This document shows, one piece after another, positions 1 to 5,929 of a stretch of 7,757 nucleotides of DNA. The stretch is taken from the NCBI GenBank assembly GCA_020627525.1, contig JAHDGP010000216.1, forward strand, positions 1-7,757, in the 5' to 3' direction. The notes beneath the pieces were generated by a model. The model saw only the letters and a list, made by a program, of their open reading frames with translations, was not told the DNA's origin and made no database searches. Each line of letters starts with the position of its first letter. Position 1 is the first letter of the stretch. A program made the position numbers and the translations under genes. Source of the stretch: Bacteroidota bacterium (GTDB lineage: Bacteria; Bacteroidota; Bacteroidia; Chitinophagales; UBA2359).

Positions 1-21
1 TTAAATTTTCAATATCAAGCG

Positions 22-64
22 GTTCCCCGCTGGGACGAAAAACGGAATCCTAGCATGGCTAAGG
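22..64 (-). repeat. Degenerate REP-like palindromic repeat (copy 1)
   Basis: Read on the minus strand, this stretch has the 9-mer TTAGCCATG (54-62), then 17 nt, then an imperfect hairpin GTCCC-AGC-GGGGAAC (22-36). The same order, with the same 9-mer, 18 nt and a hairpin of like size, occurs on the plus strand at 5801-5842. A second imperfect hairpin, CCTAGC-ATG-GCTAAGG with one bulged A, covers 49-64. Its GC content is well above that of the neighbouring DNA. I infer a worn copy of a dispersed intergenic repeat; the two-copy comparison is seen directly, the family assignment is inference. Confidence 0.5.
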
Positions 65-113
65 TGAGTATTTTCAACACAGATATTGGGAATTTGGTAT
101 TAAGTCTCACAAC

Positions 114-151
114 AAAAAATCGGGTATTAAGAAATCATCTTATTCCGATTT
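114..151 (-). terminator. Intrinsic terminator of the OmpA-domain lipoprotein gene
   Basis: On the minus strand the outer stem AAATCGG/CCGATTT (145-151 with 117-123) and the inner stem TAAGA/TCTTA (138-142 with 128-132) are separated by a small internal loop, and a run of six T follows. The structure starts about 10 nt after the stop codon at 161, where a terminator for that gene is expected. Confidence 0.6.
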
Positions 152-160
152 ACGCAAATT

Positions 161-775
161 TTACTTACTCGTTATAGTTATGCTTGCATCTCCCTGTTTG
201 CCAGAACCCTCACTTTTACCAACAATATTGATTCTTTGACCATTCAAGCCCTTCTTGATAAAATATTCTTTAATAGCAGTTGCACGCTTTTTCGCCAATG
301 TCTTAGCTCCACCACCTGCATGAACATATAAATCCACCTTTACTCCATAATAGGCCGCCATAATCTTTGAAATATTTTCTAACTGCTTCTTAGCATCCTT
401 TGTCAATTTAGCATTATTGTCTCTGAATACAACTTTGTCTAAAGGAAACGACTGTGGTGCTTTTTCTTTTGGGCTGTCAACAAAATCAGCCACTTTCGAT
501 TCAGACGATTCTTTAGCAAAATTAAAGTAGCTAGATCCTTTGTGTAATTTTCTAGGCTTTTCTTTAACGGGAGCAGGAGGAGGCGTCTCTTTGATTATCG
601 TTTTTTCAGCTACTACTGGCTCGCTTTTCACTTCGGCTTTTACCAACTGGTTTGTTTGATTGTTTGCAGTAGTTGCAGTTTCCGCTGGATCAGCTGCACA
701 AGCGGAAAGCAGAATCATTCCAGTACAGACAACACAACACATATATTTTTTATAGATAAATTTTAGCTCGTTCAT
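161..775 (-). CDS. OmpA-domain lipoprotein with degenerate peptidoglycan-binding motif
   Basis: Probable outer-membrane-anchored lipoprotein of 204 residues. The ATG at 775 is preferred; the frame also opens at a TTG at 802, which would add nine residues ahead of the signal. A short basic start and a hydrophobic stretch lead to the lipobox LSAC, with the lipidated cysteine at residue 26. Residues 27-105 are a low-complexity linker rich in Thr, Lys, Glu and Pro. Residues 110-190 resemble the OmpA C-terminal domain: VVFRDNNAKLT matches the usual FxxxxAxLT start, and KKRATAIKEYFIKKGL followed by RINIVGKSEG matches the RA..V...L...G...R....G.G end. The usual GHTD segment, whose Asp binds diaminopimelate in known OmpA-like proteins, reads VHAGGG here, while the later Arg (KKRA) is kept. 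A tether to peptidoglycan is therefore plausible but not assured. It is on the same strand as the GlmU-like gene, 136 bp downstream of it, and has its own terminator. Confidence 0.8.
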   Translation of the reverse strand: MNELKFIYKKYMCCVVCTGMILLSACAADPAETATTANNQTNQLVKAEVKSEPVVAEKTIIKETPPPAPVKEKPRKLHKGSSYFNFAKESSESKVADFVDSPKEKAPQSFPLDKVVFRDNNAKLTKDAKKQLENISKIMAAYYGVKVDLYVHAGGGAKTLAKKRATAIKEYFIKKGLNGQRINIVGKSEGSGKQGDASITITSK

Positions 776-911
776 AGTAAAAATCTTCCAGTTAGTTTTC
801 AAATGATTAAAATTAATAATGTTAGGATATATTATTAAATTTTATCTGATTTTTTCAAGTAATTATTTTTTATTTATTCAGTTGTAAGCAGTTAGAAAGC
901 CTGAAAAAAAA

Positions 912-2159
912 TTAAACGACAGTTTTCTTTTCCCAGAAACGACTTTTTTCTGATGTTTTAAATATTGATTTCAAAATACTTTTTTCTGATTTGCTCAAAT
1001 CCTGATTTCTACGCAGCATTACTCTCTGAGCTGTTTCAATGGCTTTTTTTAAATCATATGTTGCAAACCCGTCTACACATCCCCATGAAAAGGAAGGTAT
1101 AAACTTTGGAGGGAAACCCGCTCCAAATATATTTGAAGATACACCAACAACCGTACCAGTATTAAACATTGTATTAATTCCACATTTTGAGTGATCACCC
1201 ATTATCAACCCACAAAACTGTCTTTGGGTTGAGACATAATCCATATCAGGATAACGCCACATTTTTACTTCGGAATAATTGTTTTTAAGATTTGAACAGT
1301 TACTGTCAGCCCCTAAGTTACACCAAGAACCTATTACAGAATTGCCTAAATATCCATCATGACCTTTATTTGAATAAGATTGAACAACAACATTGTTTAA
1401 CTCACCTCCAACCTTTGAATAGGGACCTATTGTTGTGCCGCTGTATATCTTAGCAGCCATTTTTACAACAGAATTGTCGCAAATGGCAAAAGGTCCACGA
1501 ATAAATGAACCTTCCATAATTTTTACTCCTGGACCAATGTAAATTGGACCATCGTTCGTGTTGAAACAAACTTGAGAAATGTCCTCTTCAGTCATTACAC
1601 AAATATCATCCTCTTCCCCAATGAACACGTTATTATTGAAAAAGTCAAAATTTATTGCCGTTCGTTCTAGTAATTCAAAATCATTAACGATTGACTCTGC
1701 ATTGTAAGCGAATATGTGCCATAACTCTTCTATTTTTAGATAGCTAATATCACTATCTAAAAAAGTTACAGAAGACTTAGAATGGTCTTCACTGATTATT
1801 TTCTTTAGAGCTTTTCTGTCTGAAATGTCAGATTTGAATGCAATGACCACTTTCCTTTTTTTATCGAATAATATTTCCCCATTATTTAAAAGAGAAATTT
1901 TGTCGATCAGTTTCTGGTTGGGTAAAACCGAACCGTTGATGAACAAATTAAGATCTTCCAACTTTAGTGAATATTTGGTACTCAGGTATTTTTTTGTTAG
2001 AAAGCTAATTTCTGCTTTAAAGACATCTAAATGCTTTAGCCATTTTTCGAAAATAGTAAATATTCCGACTCGCAGCTCAGCAACAGGTTTTGTGTAAGTT
2101 AATGGAAGTAAATTCTCCCAGGTGTGATCATCAAACAATACAATATTAATAGACTCCAT
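912..2159 (-). CDS. GlmU-like sugar-phosphate nucleotidyltransferase/acetyltransferase (Bacteroidota type)
   Basis: A 415-residue cytoplasmic protein matching, from memory of the family, the Bacteroidota alternative GlmU group, annotated as a putative UDP-GlcNAc diphosphorylase/glucosamine-1-phosphate N-acetyltransferase that would make UDP-GlcNAc for the cell wall and lipid A. Numbering from the ATG at 2165, the N-terminal signature runs from FDDH (11-14) through LLPLTYTKPVAELRVGI (19-35), in place of the classical GxGTRM loop. From about residue 205 there are left-handed beta-helix hexapeptides (IYIGPGVKIMEGSFIRGP and on to about 350). They contain SNKGHDG (265-271), whose His is the likely acetyltransfer residue, and GDHSKCGINTMFNTGTVVGV (323-342). 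A lysine/serine-rich tail follows. ATG codons lie at 2165 and 2159; family members start close to the second, so I chose it. It follows rpmE2, an order I recall as common in Bacteroidota. The biochemical activity is inferred from family membership. Confidence 0.85.
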   Translation of the reverse strand: MESINIVLFDDHTWENLLPLTYTKPVAELRVGIFTIFEKWLKHLDVFKAEISFLTKKYLSTKYSLKLEDLNLFINGSVLPNQKLIDKISLLNNGEILFDKKRKVVIAFKSDISDRKALKKIISEDHSKSSVTFLDSDISYLKIEELWHIFAYNAESIVNDFELLERTAINFDFFNNNVFIGEEDDICVMTEEDISQVCFNTNDGPIYIGPGVKIMEGSFIRGPFAICDNSVVKMAAKIYSGTTIGPYSKVGGELNNVVVQSYSNKGHDGYLGNSVIGSWCNLGADSNCSNLKNNYSEVKMWRYPDMDYVSTQRQFCGLIMGDHSKCGINTMFNTGTVVGVSSNIFGAGFPPKFIPSFSWGCVDGFATYDLKKAIETAQRVMLRRNQDLSKSEKSILKSIFKTSEKSRFWEKKTVV

Positions 2160-2172
2160 ATGCATAATAGTG

Positions 2173-2180
2173 CAAAACTA
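2173..2180 (-). promoter_or_regulatory. Possible -7 element (TAGTTTTG) for the GlmU-like gene
   Basis: TAGTTTTG is an exact match to the Bacteroidota -7 consensus TAnnTTTG. It overlaps the T-tract of the rpmE2 terminator. If used, transcription would begin near 2166, giving a leader of only a few bases or none. No TTG/TTTG is seen at the expected -33 distance, where the terminator stem lies, so this is tentative. Confidence 0.35.
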
Positions 2181-2209
2181 AAAAAGCCTCACTTAAGTAA
2201 GTGAGGCTT
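2174..2209 (-). terminator. Strong intrinsic terminator or attenuator between rpmE2 and the GlmU-like gene
   Basis: A near-perfect palindrome pairs AAGCCTCACTTA (2184-2195) with TAAGTGAGGCTT (2198-2209), a 12-bp stem around a tiny loop. On the minus strand it is followed directly by a T run (2185-2180). It lies 34 nt after the rpmE2 stop codon and ends about 15 nt before the next start codon, so it should stop most rpmE2 transcripts or act as an attenuator for the gene behind it. Confidence 0.8.
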
Positions 2210-2242
2210 AGCAATTTTTTTATTAATATTTTTTAAAACAAA

Positions 2243-2557
2243 TTATTCAGCAGTTGCATCTGCTTCTGGAGTAGCTTCTTCCACTTTAGGTTCAACTGGA
2301 GCCGCTTTTGTTTTTCTGGCATATTTACGGTTGAATTTCTCAATACGTCCTGCTGTATCAACAAATTTCATTTTACCAGTGAAGAACGGGTGAGACATAT
2401 TAGAAATCTCTAATTTGATCAATGGATACTCTGTTCCATCTTCCCACGTAATTGTTTCTTTTGTATCAGCACAAGACTTACCCAAAAAAGATTTATCGCA
2501 AGAGAAATCTTTGAAAACAACTGTTCTATAACTTTCAGGATGTATTCCTTTTTTCAT
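2243..2557 (-). CDS. rpmE2: 50S ribosomal protein L31, type B
   Basis: A small ribosomal protein of the large subunit, located at the central protuberance in known structures. The start MKKGIHPESYRTVVFKD, the segment SHPFFTG (55-61) and RIEKFNRKYA (71-80) are clear signatures of L31. It has only two cysteines (20 and 29), not the four-cysteine zinc ribbon of the A type, so it is type B, the zinc-independent form. Residues 85-104 form an Ala/Glu/Pro-rich acidic tail that makes it somewhat longer than the usual 80-90 residues; such tails are seen in other Bacteroidota copies. The ATG at 2557 has a weak AGGA just upstream. It appears to be transcribed from the TATATTTG element at 2589-2596 and ended by the hairpin at 2184-2209. 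Confidence 0.96.
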   Translation of the reverse strand: MKKGIHPESYRTVVFKDFSCDKSFLGKSCADTKETITWEDGTEYPLIKLEISNMSHPFFTGKMKFVDTAGRIEKFNRKYARKTKAAPVEPKVEEATPEADATAE

Positions 2558-2588
2558 CGTCCTATTTTTTACTTTTCTTAAAGAGGTG

Positions 2589-2596
2589 CAAATATA
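2589..2596 (-). promoter_or_regulatory. -7 promoter element TATATTTG of rpmE2
   Basis: On the minus strand TATATTTG matches the Bacteroidota -7 consensus TAnnTTTG exactly. Transcription would start near 2582, giving a leader of about 25 nt before the rpmE2 ATG. The -33 region is T-rich (TTACTTTTTC) but lacks a clean TTG. Confidence 0.6.
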
Positions 2597-3045
2597 CTAT
2601 CATTTTACGAGAAAAAGTAACTATATAGCTATTTTAAACTCAATAAATTCTAATTTTTTATTTAAAATTAGCGAATTAGTACGGTTTACACCAATTTTAA
2701 AGACTGATTGCCCTGTTCTTAGGCTAATTGGGTCTAAATGGCAAACTTGAAATCTGTTTATCAAACTATTTTTTCAAAACTTTGCAAAATTATTAACATT
2801 TCCCAATTTTACGATTAGTTCAGCTTAAAAACGGACAATTCAACTATTGTTCTTTCCCATTTTCAGGCACTTACAAACTGATTTTTTACTAATAAATCTA
2901 TTTCCTTATTTATATATAAATGCAATTAATAAACCCTCAATGGAACAATATTAGCAATCTTGCTGTTTTTAGGGTATATTAGGAAGGTAATGCAGTGATT
3001 CTGTGTTGTTTTTAAAAGATAATTTATCCACCAATAATTAGAGAT
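2597..3045. other. Gene-free intergenic region
   Basis: About 450 bp of AT-rich DNA between the divergent genes rpmE2 and the YkuK-family gene. I find no convincing open frame, tRNA or riboswitch-like core. There is one AT-only hairpin with an 8-bp stem, CTAATTTT/AAAATTAG (2650-2671), and no clear TTG/TAnnTTTG pair for the plus-strand gene; TAATTTAT near 3020 is only a partial match. It may carry regulatory sites or a decayed gene, but nothing shows this directly. Confidence 0.5.
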
Positions 3046-3522
3046 ATGGAGAAGAAATGGAGGCGGTTCAATGGTGAGCAAATTCATCTTCCAATCAAAG
3101 AGGAAGTGGAAAAAGCCATCAAAAGAGAACGCGCCAAAGGTTACAACCTTAAAGTTTATATAGGAACAGATTCGCAAGTAAGAGGAAAAATTGCTGAATT
3201 TGCTACTGTAATTGTGTTTTTGAGAGAAGGAAAAGGCGGTTTTATGTTTATCCATAATTATAAAATGGATCATAACATCACCATCAAGGAGAGAATGTTA
3301 CTGGAAGTAGGGAAGTCTATAGAAGTAGCTTATGGTTTGTGTGAATTGTTTGACAAATACAATGTCGATATGGAAATTCACGCTGATATCAATACTAATC
3401 CTCAGTTTAAATCGAATGCCGCTCTTAGTGAAGCAGTCGGTTATATTTTGGGAATGGGCTTTGCCTTTAAAGCAAAACCAGAAGCTTTTGCAAGCTCTTC
3501 TTGTGCCAACAAGGTAGTTTGA
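3046..3522 (+). CDS. YkuK-family RNase H-like protein (DUF458)
   Basis: A 158-residue soluble protein resembling Bacillus subtilis YkuK, a family with a predicted RNase H-like fold and no settled function. An N-terminal helix rich in Lys and Glu (17-31) is followed by the first strand with the motif YIGTDSQV (38-45), whose Asp42 sits where RNase H-fold enzymes hold their first metal-binding acid. Further family signatures are NYKMDHNITIKERMLLEV (71-88), offering Glu82 and Glu87; MEIHADINTNPQFKSN (109-124), with Asp114; and AVGYILGMGF (130-139), ending in AKPEAFASSSCANKV. The length is typical of the family, so it looks complete. It has its own terminator, which it shares with the convergent gene, and no operon partner. 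Nuclease activity is an inference from fold and acidic residues only. Confidence 0.88.
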   Translation: MEKKWRRFNGEQIHLPIKEEVEKAIKRERAKGYNLKVYIGTDSQVRGKIAEFATVIVFLREGKGGFMFIHNYKMDHNITIKERMLLEVGKSIEVAYGLCELFDKYNVDMEIHADINTNPQFKSNAALSEAVGYILGMGFAFKAKPEAFASSSCANKVV

Positions 3523-3552
3523 TGGCAGTAAAATATATTATAGAATAAAAAG

Positions 3553-3590
3553 AAATCCCAGCTCGCTTTGCGAGCTGGGATTTTTATTTT
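3553..3590. terminator. Bidirectional intrinsic terminator
   Basis: A perfect 14-bp stem AAATCCCAGCTCGC / GCGAGCTGGGATTT (3553-3566 with 3570-3583) has a TTT loop. It is followed by a T-rich run on the plus strand (to 3590) and by CTTTTTATT on the minus strand. It lies between convergent genes ending at 3522 and 3621 and should end both transcripts. Confidence 0.9.
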
Positions 3591-3620
3591 TTTGATCTCA
3601 TCACTTACTTAATCAGTCTC

Positions 3621-4247
3621 CTATCTTTTCAACACATCCGATTTTTTCAATGTTGGTGTATTTGAATTTCTTCTAGATTTTGATGGTAAATTCGAACCAC
3701 CCGTTGCGCCAATTCTCGAACTAGCTGTTTTTACGCAAGCTTTTTTAGTTTTGGTATCATATTCAATGTTCAAGTTTTTACCATTTTCCAAAATGGTTAA
3801 AAAGTATTCAAACATCTCAAAGCTGTAAGAAACATTGTAAACCTTACTGTTTCCGTCCTTGATTTCAACCGCAGAGCTGGCTTTTTTCAAAAGATCTGCA
3901 TTTCTGTAGAATGAAATACTGCCAACTGTTTTTCCAGTTCTGTCATACATATTGATTTTTGCAGAAGGATTTTCTTTAGACTCTGAAGATGCAGGCAATA
4001 TTACATAATCATAACTCGTACCAGAAACCACGACATCGCCGTCACTGTTTACATTGACAGAAGATTTTGAAGAGTTGGCTTTAGGTGCTTGAATTTTACT
4101 TGAAAAATTAGACGAAGCTGGAACACTAATTTTATTTCCTGACCCAGTCAACGAAGCTGTTCTTGAATTTTGAGCAAAGATGGATGTTTGAGTGCAAACT
4201 CCACAAAAAATTGCGGCTATTGCTAGATAATTTTTTAAATTTTTCAT
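3621..4247 (-). CDS. Small secreted protein of unknown function
   Basis: I do not recognise this 208-residue protein. A Sec signal peptide is clear: a basic start MKNLKN, a hydrophobic core (8-18) and probable cleavage at SIFA|QN after residue 25. There is no lipobox cysteine at the cleavage point and no later membrane segment, so a periplasmic or surface location is likely. Residues 27-75 are rich in Ser, Asn and Ala. Residues 78-175 look like a small folded, beta-rich domain (DYVILPASS, SAKINMYDRTGKTVGSISFYR, YSFEMFEYFLTILENGKNLNIEYD). The last 30 residues are disordered and basic (SRRNSNTPTLKKSDVLKR). It reads in the same direction as engB, with 85 bp between them, and ends at the strong hairpin at 3553-3583. 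The base composition is like that of its neighbours. It is probably a real gene because of the intact signal peptide and its placement. Confidence 0.75.
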   Translation of the reverse strand: MKNLKNYLAIAAIFCGVCTQTSIFAQNSRTASLTGSGNKISVPASSNFSSKIQAPKANSSKSSVNVNSDGDVVVSGTSYDYVILPASSESKENPSAKINMYDRTGKTVGSISFYRNADLLKKASSAVEIKDGNSKVYNVSYSFEMFEYFLTILENGKNLNIEYDTKTKKACVKTASSRIGATGGSNLPSKSRRNSNTPTLKKSDVLKR

Positions 4248-4303
4248 ATTGCTTTTGGGTTAATTTTCTTGAATTTTTTCTGAAGTTATCTTGATTAAAT
4301 CAC

Positions 4304-4329
4304 AAAAGAAGTAGTTAGGTAGCCTACTT
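4304..4329 (-). terminator. Possible weak terminator after engB
   Basis: Three bases past the engB stop codon the minus strand can pair AAGTAG with CTACTT (4324-4329 with 4309-4314) around a 9-nt loop, followed by TTCTTTT. The stem is short, so read-through into the secreted-protein gene is likely. Confidence 0.35.
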
Positions 4330-4332
4330 ATG

Positions 4333-4941
4333 CTAGATCAAAGGTATAAAACTTTCATTGATTTTATCTATGAACGCTAATATATCGAGGCGTCCTATAT
4401 CTTTAATGGCAGAGGTTGTAAATCGCTGTGGCAACTCCTCCCATTCTTCTAAAAAAGCGGCTTCAATTTTCTGGATATTGGAGACCAATGTCTCAGGTTT
4501 GCTTTTGTCTGCTTTGGTGTAAACAATTACAAAAGGAAGATGCATTTCTCCCATCCATCCCGCAAACTCTAAATCTATTTTTTGAGGAGAAATTCTAGAA
4601 TCTATCAATAGAAAGACACATTGTAAATTTTCTCGTTTGGAAAGATAGGATCTGATAAATCTCTCCCAATTTCTTCTTTGCGATTTTGATACTCTTGCAT
4701 ATCCATAGCCGGGTAAATCAACCAAATGCCAGCTATCATTAATTAAATAATAGTTAATGGTTTGGGTTTTTCCTGGGTTGTTAGAAATTCTAGCAAGGTT
4801 TTTCCGTTCAGTTAAACTGTTGATAATAGACGATTTACCAACATTTGAACGTCCAATAAAGGCATATTCTGGCTTGTCTAAAGGTGGACAGTCTTTGAGG
4901 CTTGTATAACTCGCCACATATTCTGCTGTATGTATAATCAT
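4333..4941 (-). CDS. engB: Ribosome biogenesis GTPase EngB (YsxC/YihA)
   Basis: A Ras-like GTPase needed for late assembly of the large ribosomal subunit in bacteria where it has been tested. Numbering from the ATG at 4941 (202 residues), all GTPase motifs are present: G1 GRSNVGKSS (30-38), G2 NPGKTQT (55-61), G3 DLPGYGYA (75-82), G4 TKAD (142-145) and G5 TSA (176-178). The segment SQRRNWERFIRSYLSKR after G3 is typical of EngB. The frame extends upstream to an ATG at 4965 and a TTG at 5028, but EngB proteins are about 200 residues and begin close to IIHTAEYVASY, so the start at 4941 fits best. It is divergent from the TPM lipoprotein gene. No clear promoter is seen; TAATTTTA at about 4966-4973 is a partial -7 match and, if used, would exclude the longer starts. 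Confidence 0.96.
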   Translation of the reverse strand: MIIHTAEYVASYTSLKDCPPLDKPEYAFIGRSNVGKSSIINSLTERKNLARISNNPGKTQTINYYLINDSWHLVDLPGYGYARVSKSQRRNWERFIRSYLSKRENLQCVFLLIDSRISPQKIDLEFAGWMGEMHLPFVIVYTKADKSKPETLVSNIQKIEAAFLEEWEELPQRFTTSAIKDIGRLDILAFIDKINESFIPLI

Positions 4942-4987
4942 TTTGTAATAATTAAAAAATTTCATAAAATTAGGTTGGATTATGAAC

Positions 4988-5020
4988 TTTGAGCCATTTT
5001 TAAGCCTATTTTTATTTTTG
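4988..5020 (+). promoter_or_regulatory. Bacteroidota-type promoter of the TPM lipoprotein gene
   Basis: TTTG (4988-4991), then 21 bp, then TATTTTTG (5013-5020) fit the Bacteroidota consensus TTTG/TTG ... TAnnTTTG with normal spacing. Transcription would start near 5027, leaving a leader of about 45 nt before the ATG at 5072. This is the most complete promoter match in the window. Confidence 0.65.
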
Positions 5021-5071
5021 ATTTTCAATTTGGTGATCTAATTACCAATAAAATGCTAAGCTTAACATATT

Positions 5072-5698
5072 ATGAATTTTAAAAAATTACAACTTCTATT
5101 AGCACTTTTTGGATGGATGTTTTTGATTGGATGTGGCTCAGCTGAGGCACCTATTTCATCTGAAAGCGGCTCCGCTGCAGCTCAAGCTTCTCAAGCGACA
5201 GCAGAGGCTGCACCTGAAGCAAATGCAGCTCCTGGAAAGGCTAAAAACGCCACAAAACAAACTTCTAAGTATGAAGCATTTCCTAAAGCTTATAATTGGG
5301 TCAATGATTTTGCGGGAATGATTTCAGATAAAGCAGAAGAGTCGATGATTGAAAAGATTAAAGCTTATGAAGAGAAAACTTCAAATGAAATTGCTTTGGT
5401 GACTGTTGAAACCATTAAACCAGCGGAGGATATTGTGGAATATACTCGTGGATTGGGCAATTATTGGGGAGTTGGTAAAAAATCAATTGACAATGGCGTT
5501 GTTATACTGATTGACAAAGAAAGCCGTCAAATCAGAATTGCTTCTGGTCTTGGTTTGAAAAAAGAAATGCCAGACGATGTTTGTCAATCCATTATTGATC
5601 AACAAATCGTTCCAGAATTTAAGAAAGGAAACATCGACGCTGGCTTGAAAAATGCCATTGATCGAATCATTTCTATTTTACCAGATCCTAAAAAATAA
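5072..5698 (+). CDS. TPM-domain lipoprotein
   Basis: A 208-residue envelope protein. Residues 1-20 are a lipoprotein signal peptide ending in the lipobox LIGC, with Cys21 the lipidated residue. Residues 22-65 form an Ala/Ser/Glu-rich flexible linker. Residues 74-200 are a TPM domain: WVNDFAGMIS (76-85), an amphipathic helix, TSNEIALVTVET (103-114), LGNYWGVGKKSIDNGVVILID (128-148), RQIRIASGLGLKKEMPDD (152-169) and IVPEFKKGNIDAGLKNAI (179-196). TPM proteins are linked to photosystem repair and phosphatase activity in plants (TLP18.3) and are often membrane proteins of unknown role in bacteria. Many bacterial members have a membrane helix and a Gly/Ser-rich tail after the domain; this one ends right after it and is held by its lipid instead. 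It has its own promoter and terminator, so it is a single-gene unit. Its substrate is unknown. Confidence 0.88.
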   Translation: MNFKKLQLLLALFGWMFLIGCGSAEAPISSESGSAAAQASQATAEAAPEANAAPGKAKNATKQTSKYEAFPKAYNWVNDFAGMISDKAEESMIEKIKAYEEKTSNEIALVTVETIKPAEDIVEYTRGLGNYWGVGKKSIDNGVVILIDKESRQIRIASGLGLKKEMPDDVCQSIIDQQIVPEFKKGNIDAGLKNAIDRIISILPDPKK

Positions 5699-5702
5699 TT
5701 AT

Positions 5703-5738
5703 GGTTTTTAAGTGATAAGACCTACTTAAAAGCCTTTT
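5703..5738 (+). terminator. Intrinsic terminator of the TPM lipoprotein gene
   Basis: Starting 5 bases after the stop codon, GGTTTTTAAGT (5703-5713) pairs with ACTTAAAAGCC (5724-5734), 11 bp including one G-U pair, around a 10-nt loop. TTTT follows at 5735-5738. The stem is AT-rich, so efficiency may be moderate. Confidence 0.55.
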
Positions 5739-5777
5739 AATGAAGTTGTTTAGAATTAACGATTATTTTATATATAA

Positions 5778-5875
5778 GACCACAGAGTGGTCAAATTATG
5801 TTAGCCATGTTTTGATGGATGTGCCACGATCTCAGAGAGATCGCACGATAAAACAGTGCGACATCGCTGATGTCG
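5778..5875 (+). repeat. REP-like palindromic repeat cluster (copy 2, three hairpins)
   Basis: Three perfect small hairpins with 3-nt loops lie in the gap between convergent genes: GACCAC-AGA-GTGGTC (5778-5792), CGATCTC-AGA-GAGATCG (5827-5843) and CGACATC-GCT-GATGTCG (5859-5875). The stems differ, but each has the form GAnnnC-loop-GnnnTC. The 9-mer TTAGCCATG (5801-5809) stands 18 nt ahead of the second hairpin, the same arrangement as at 22-62 on the other strand. The rest of the 231-bp gap (5699-5929) holds only the terminator of the upstream gene. I recall similar dispersed palindromes between genes in Bacteroidota; a genome-wide count is needed to name a family. Confidence 0.65.
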
Positions 5876-5929
5876 TTAAAGTTTATAGAACATTCAATTG
5901 TTGCTAATCGAGGAGGATGAAGATTTTTG

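Noticed and set aside
96..131. Direct repeat GGTATTAAG at 96-104 and 123-131.
   Set aside because: Only two 9-bp copies, one lying inside the terminator hairpin; no further structure supports a repeat array or attachment site.
1..177. Plus-strand frame open from the window edge for 58 codons (ends TYSL then TAG).
   Set aside because: It runs through the palindromic repeat at 22-64 and the terminator at 114-151 and overlaps the end of the OmpA-domain gene. No family is recognised, and rare GC-rich codons come from the repeat. The tail of a gene outside the window cannot be fully excluded.
1825..2097. Plus-strand frame of 90 codons inside the GlmU-like gene.
   Set aside because: Antisense shadow of a well-supported coding region.
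2650..2671. AT-only hairpin CTAATTTT/AAAATTAG upstream of rpmE2.
   Set aside because: Such stems are common by chance in DNA this rich in A and T; there is no T-tract in a useful position.
2953..2970. AGCAA/TTGCT hairpin followed by GTTTTT, terminator-like.
   Set aside because: The stem is only 5 bp with a 2-nt loop and there is no plus-strand gene upstream to terminate.
2926..3273. Minus-strand frame of 115 codons opposite the YkuK-family gene.
   Set aside because: More than half is antisense to a recognised protein family and the rest lies in AT-rich intergenic DNA; no protein-like features.
5778..5875. Possible CRISPR array because of regularly placed palindromes.
   Set aside because: The palindromes differ in sequence, are spaced unevenly (34 and 15 bp apart) and no cas genes are nearby.
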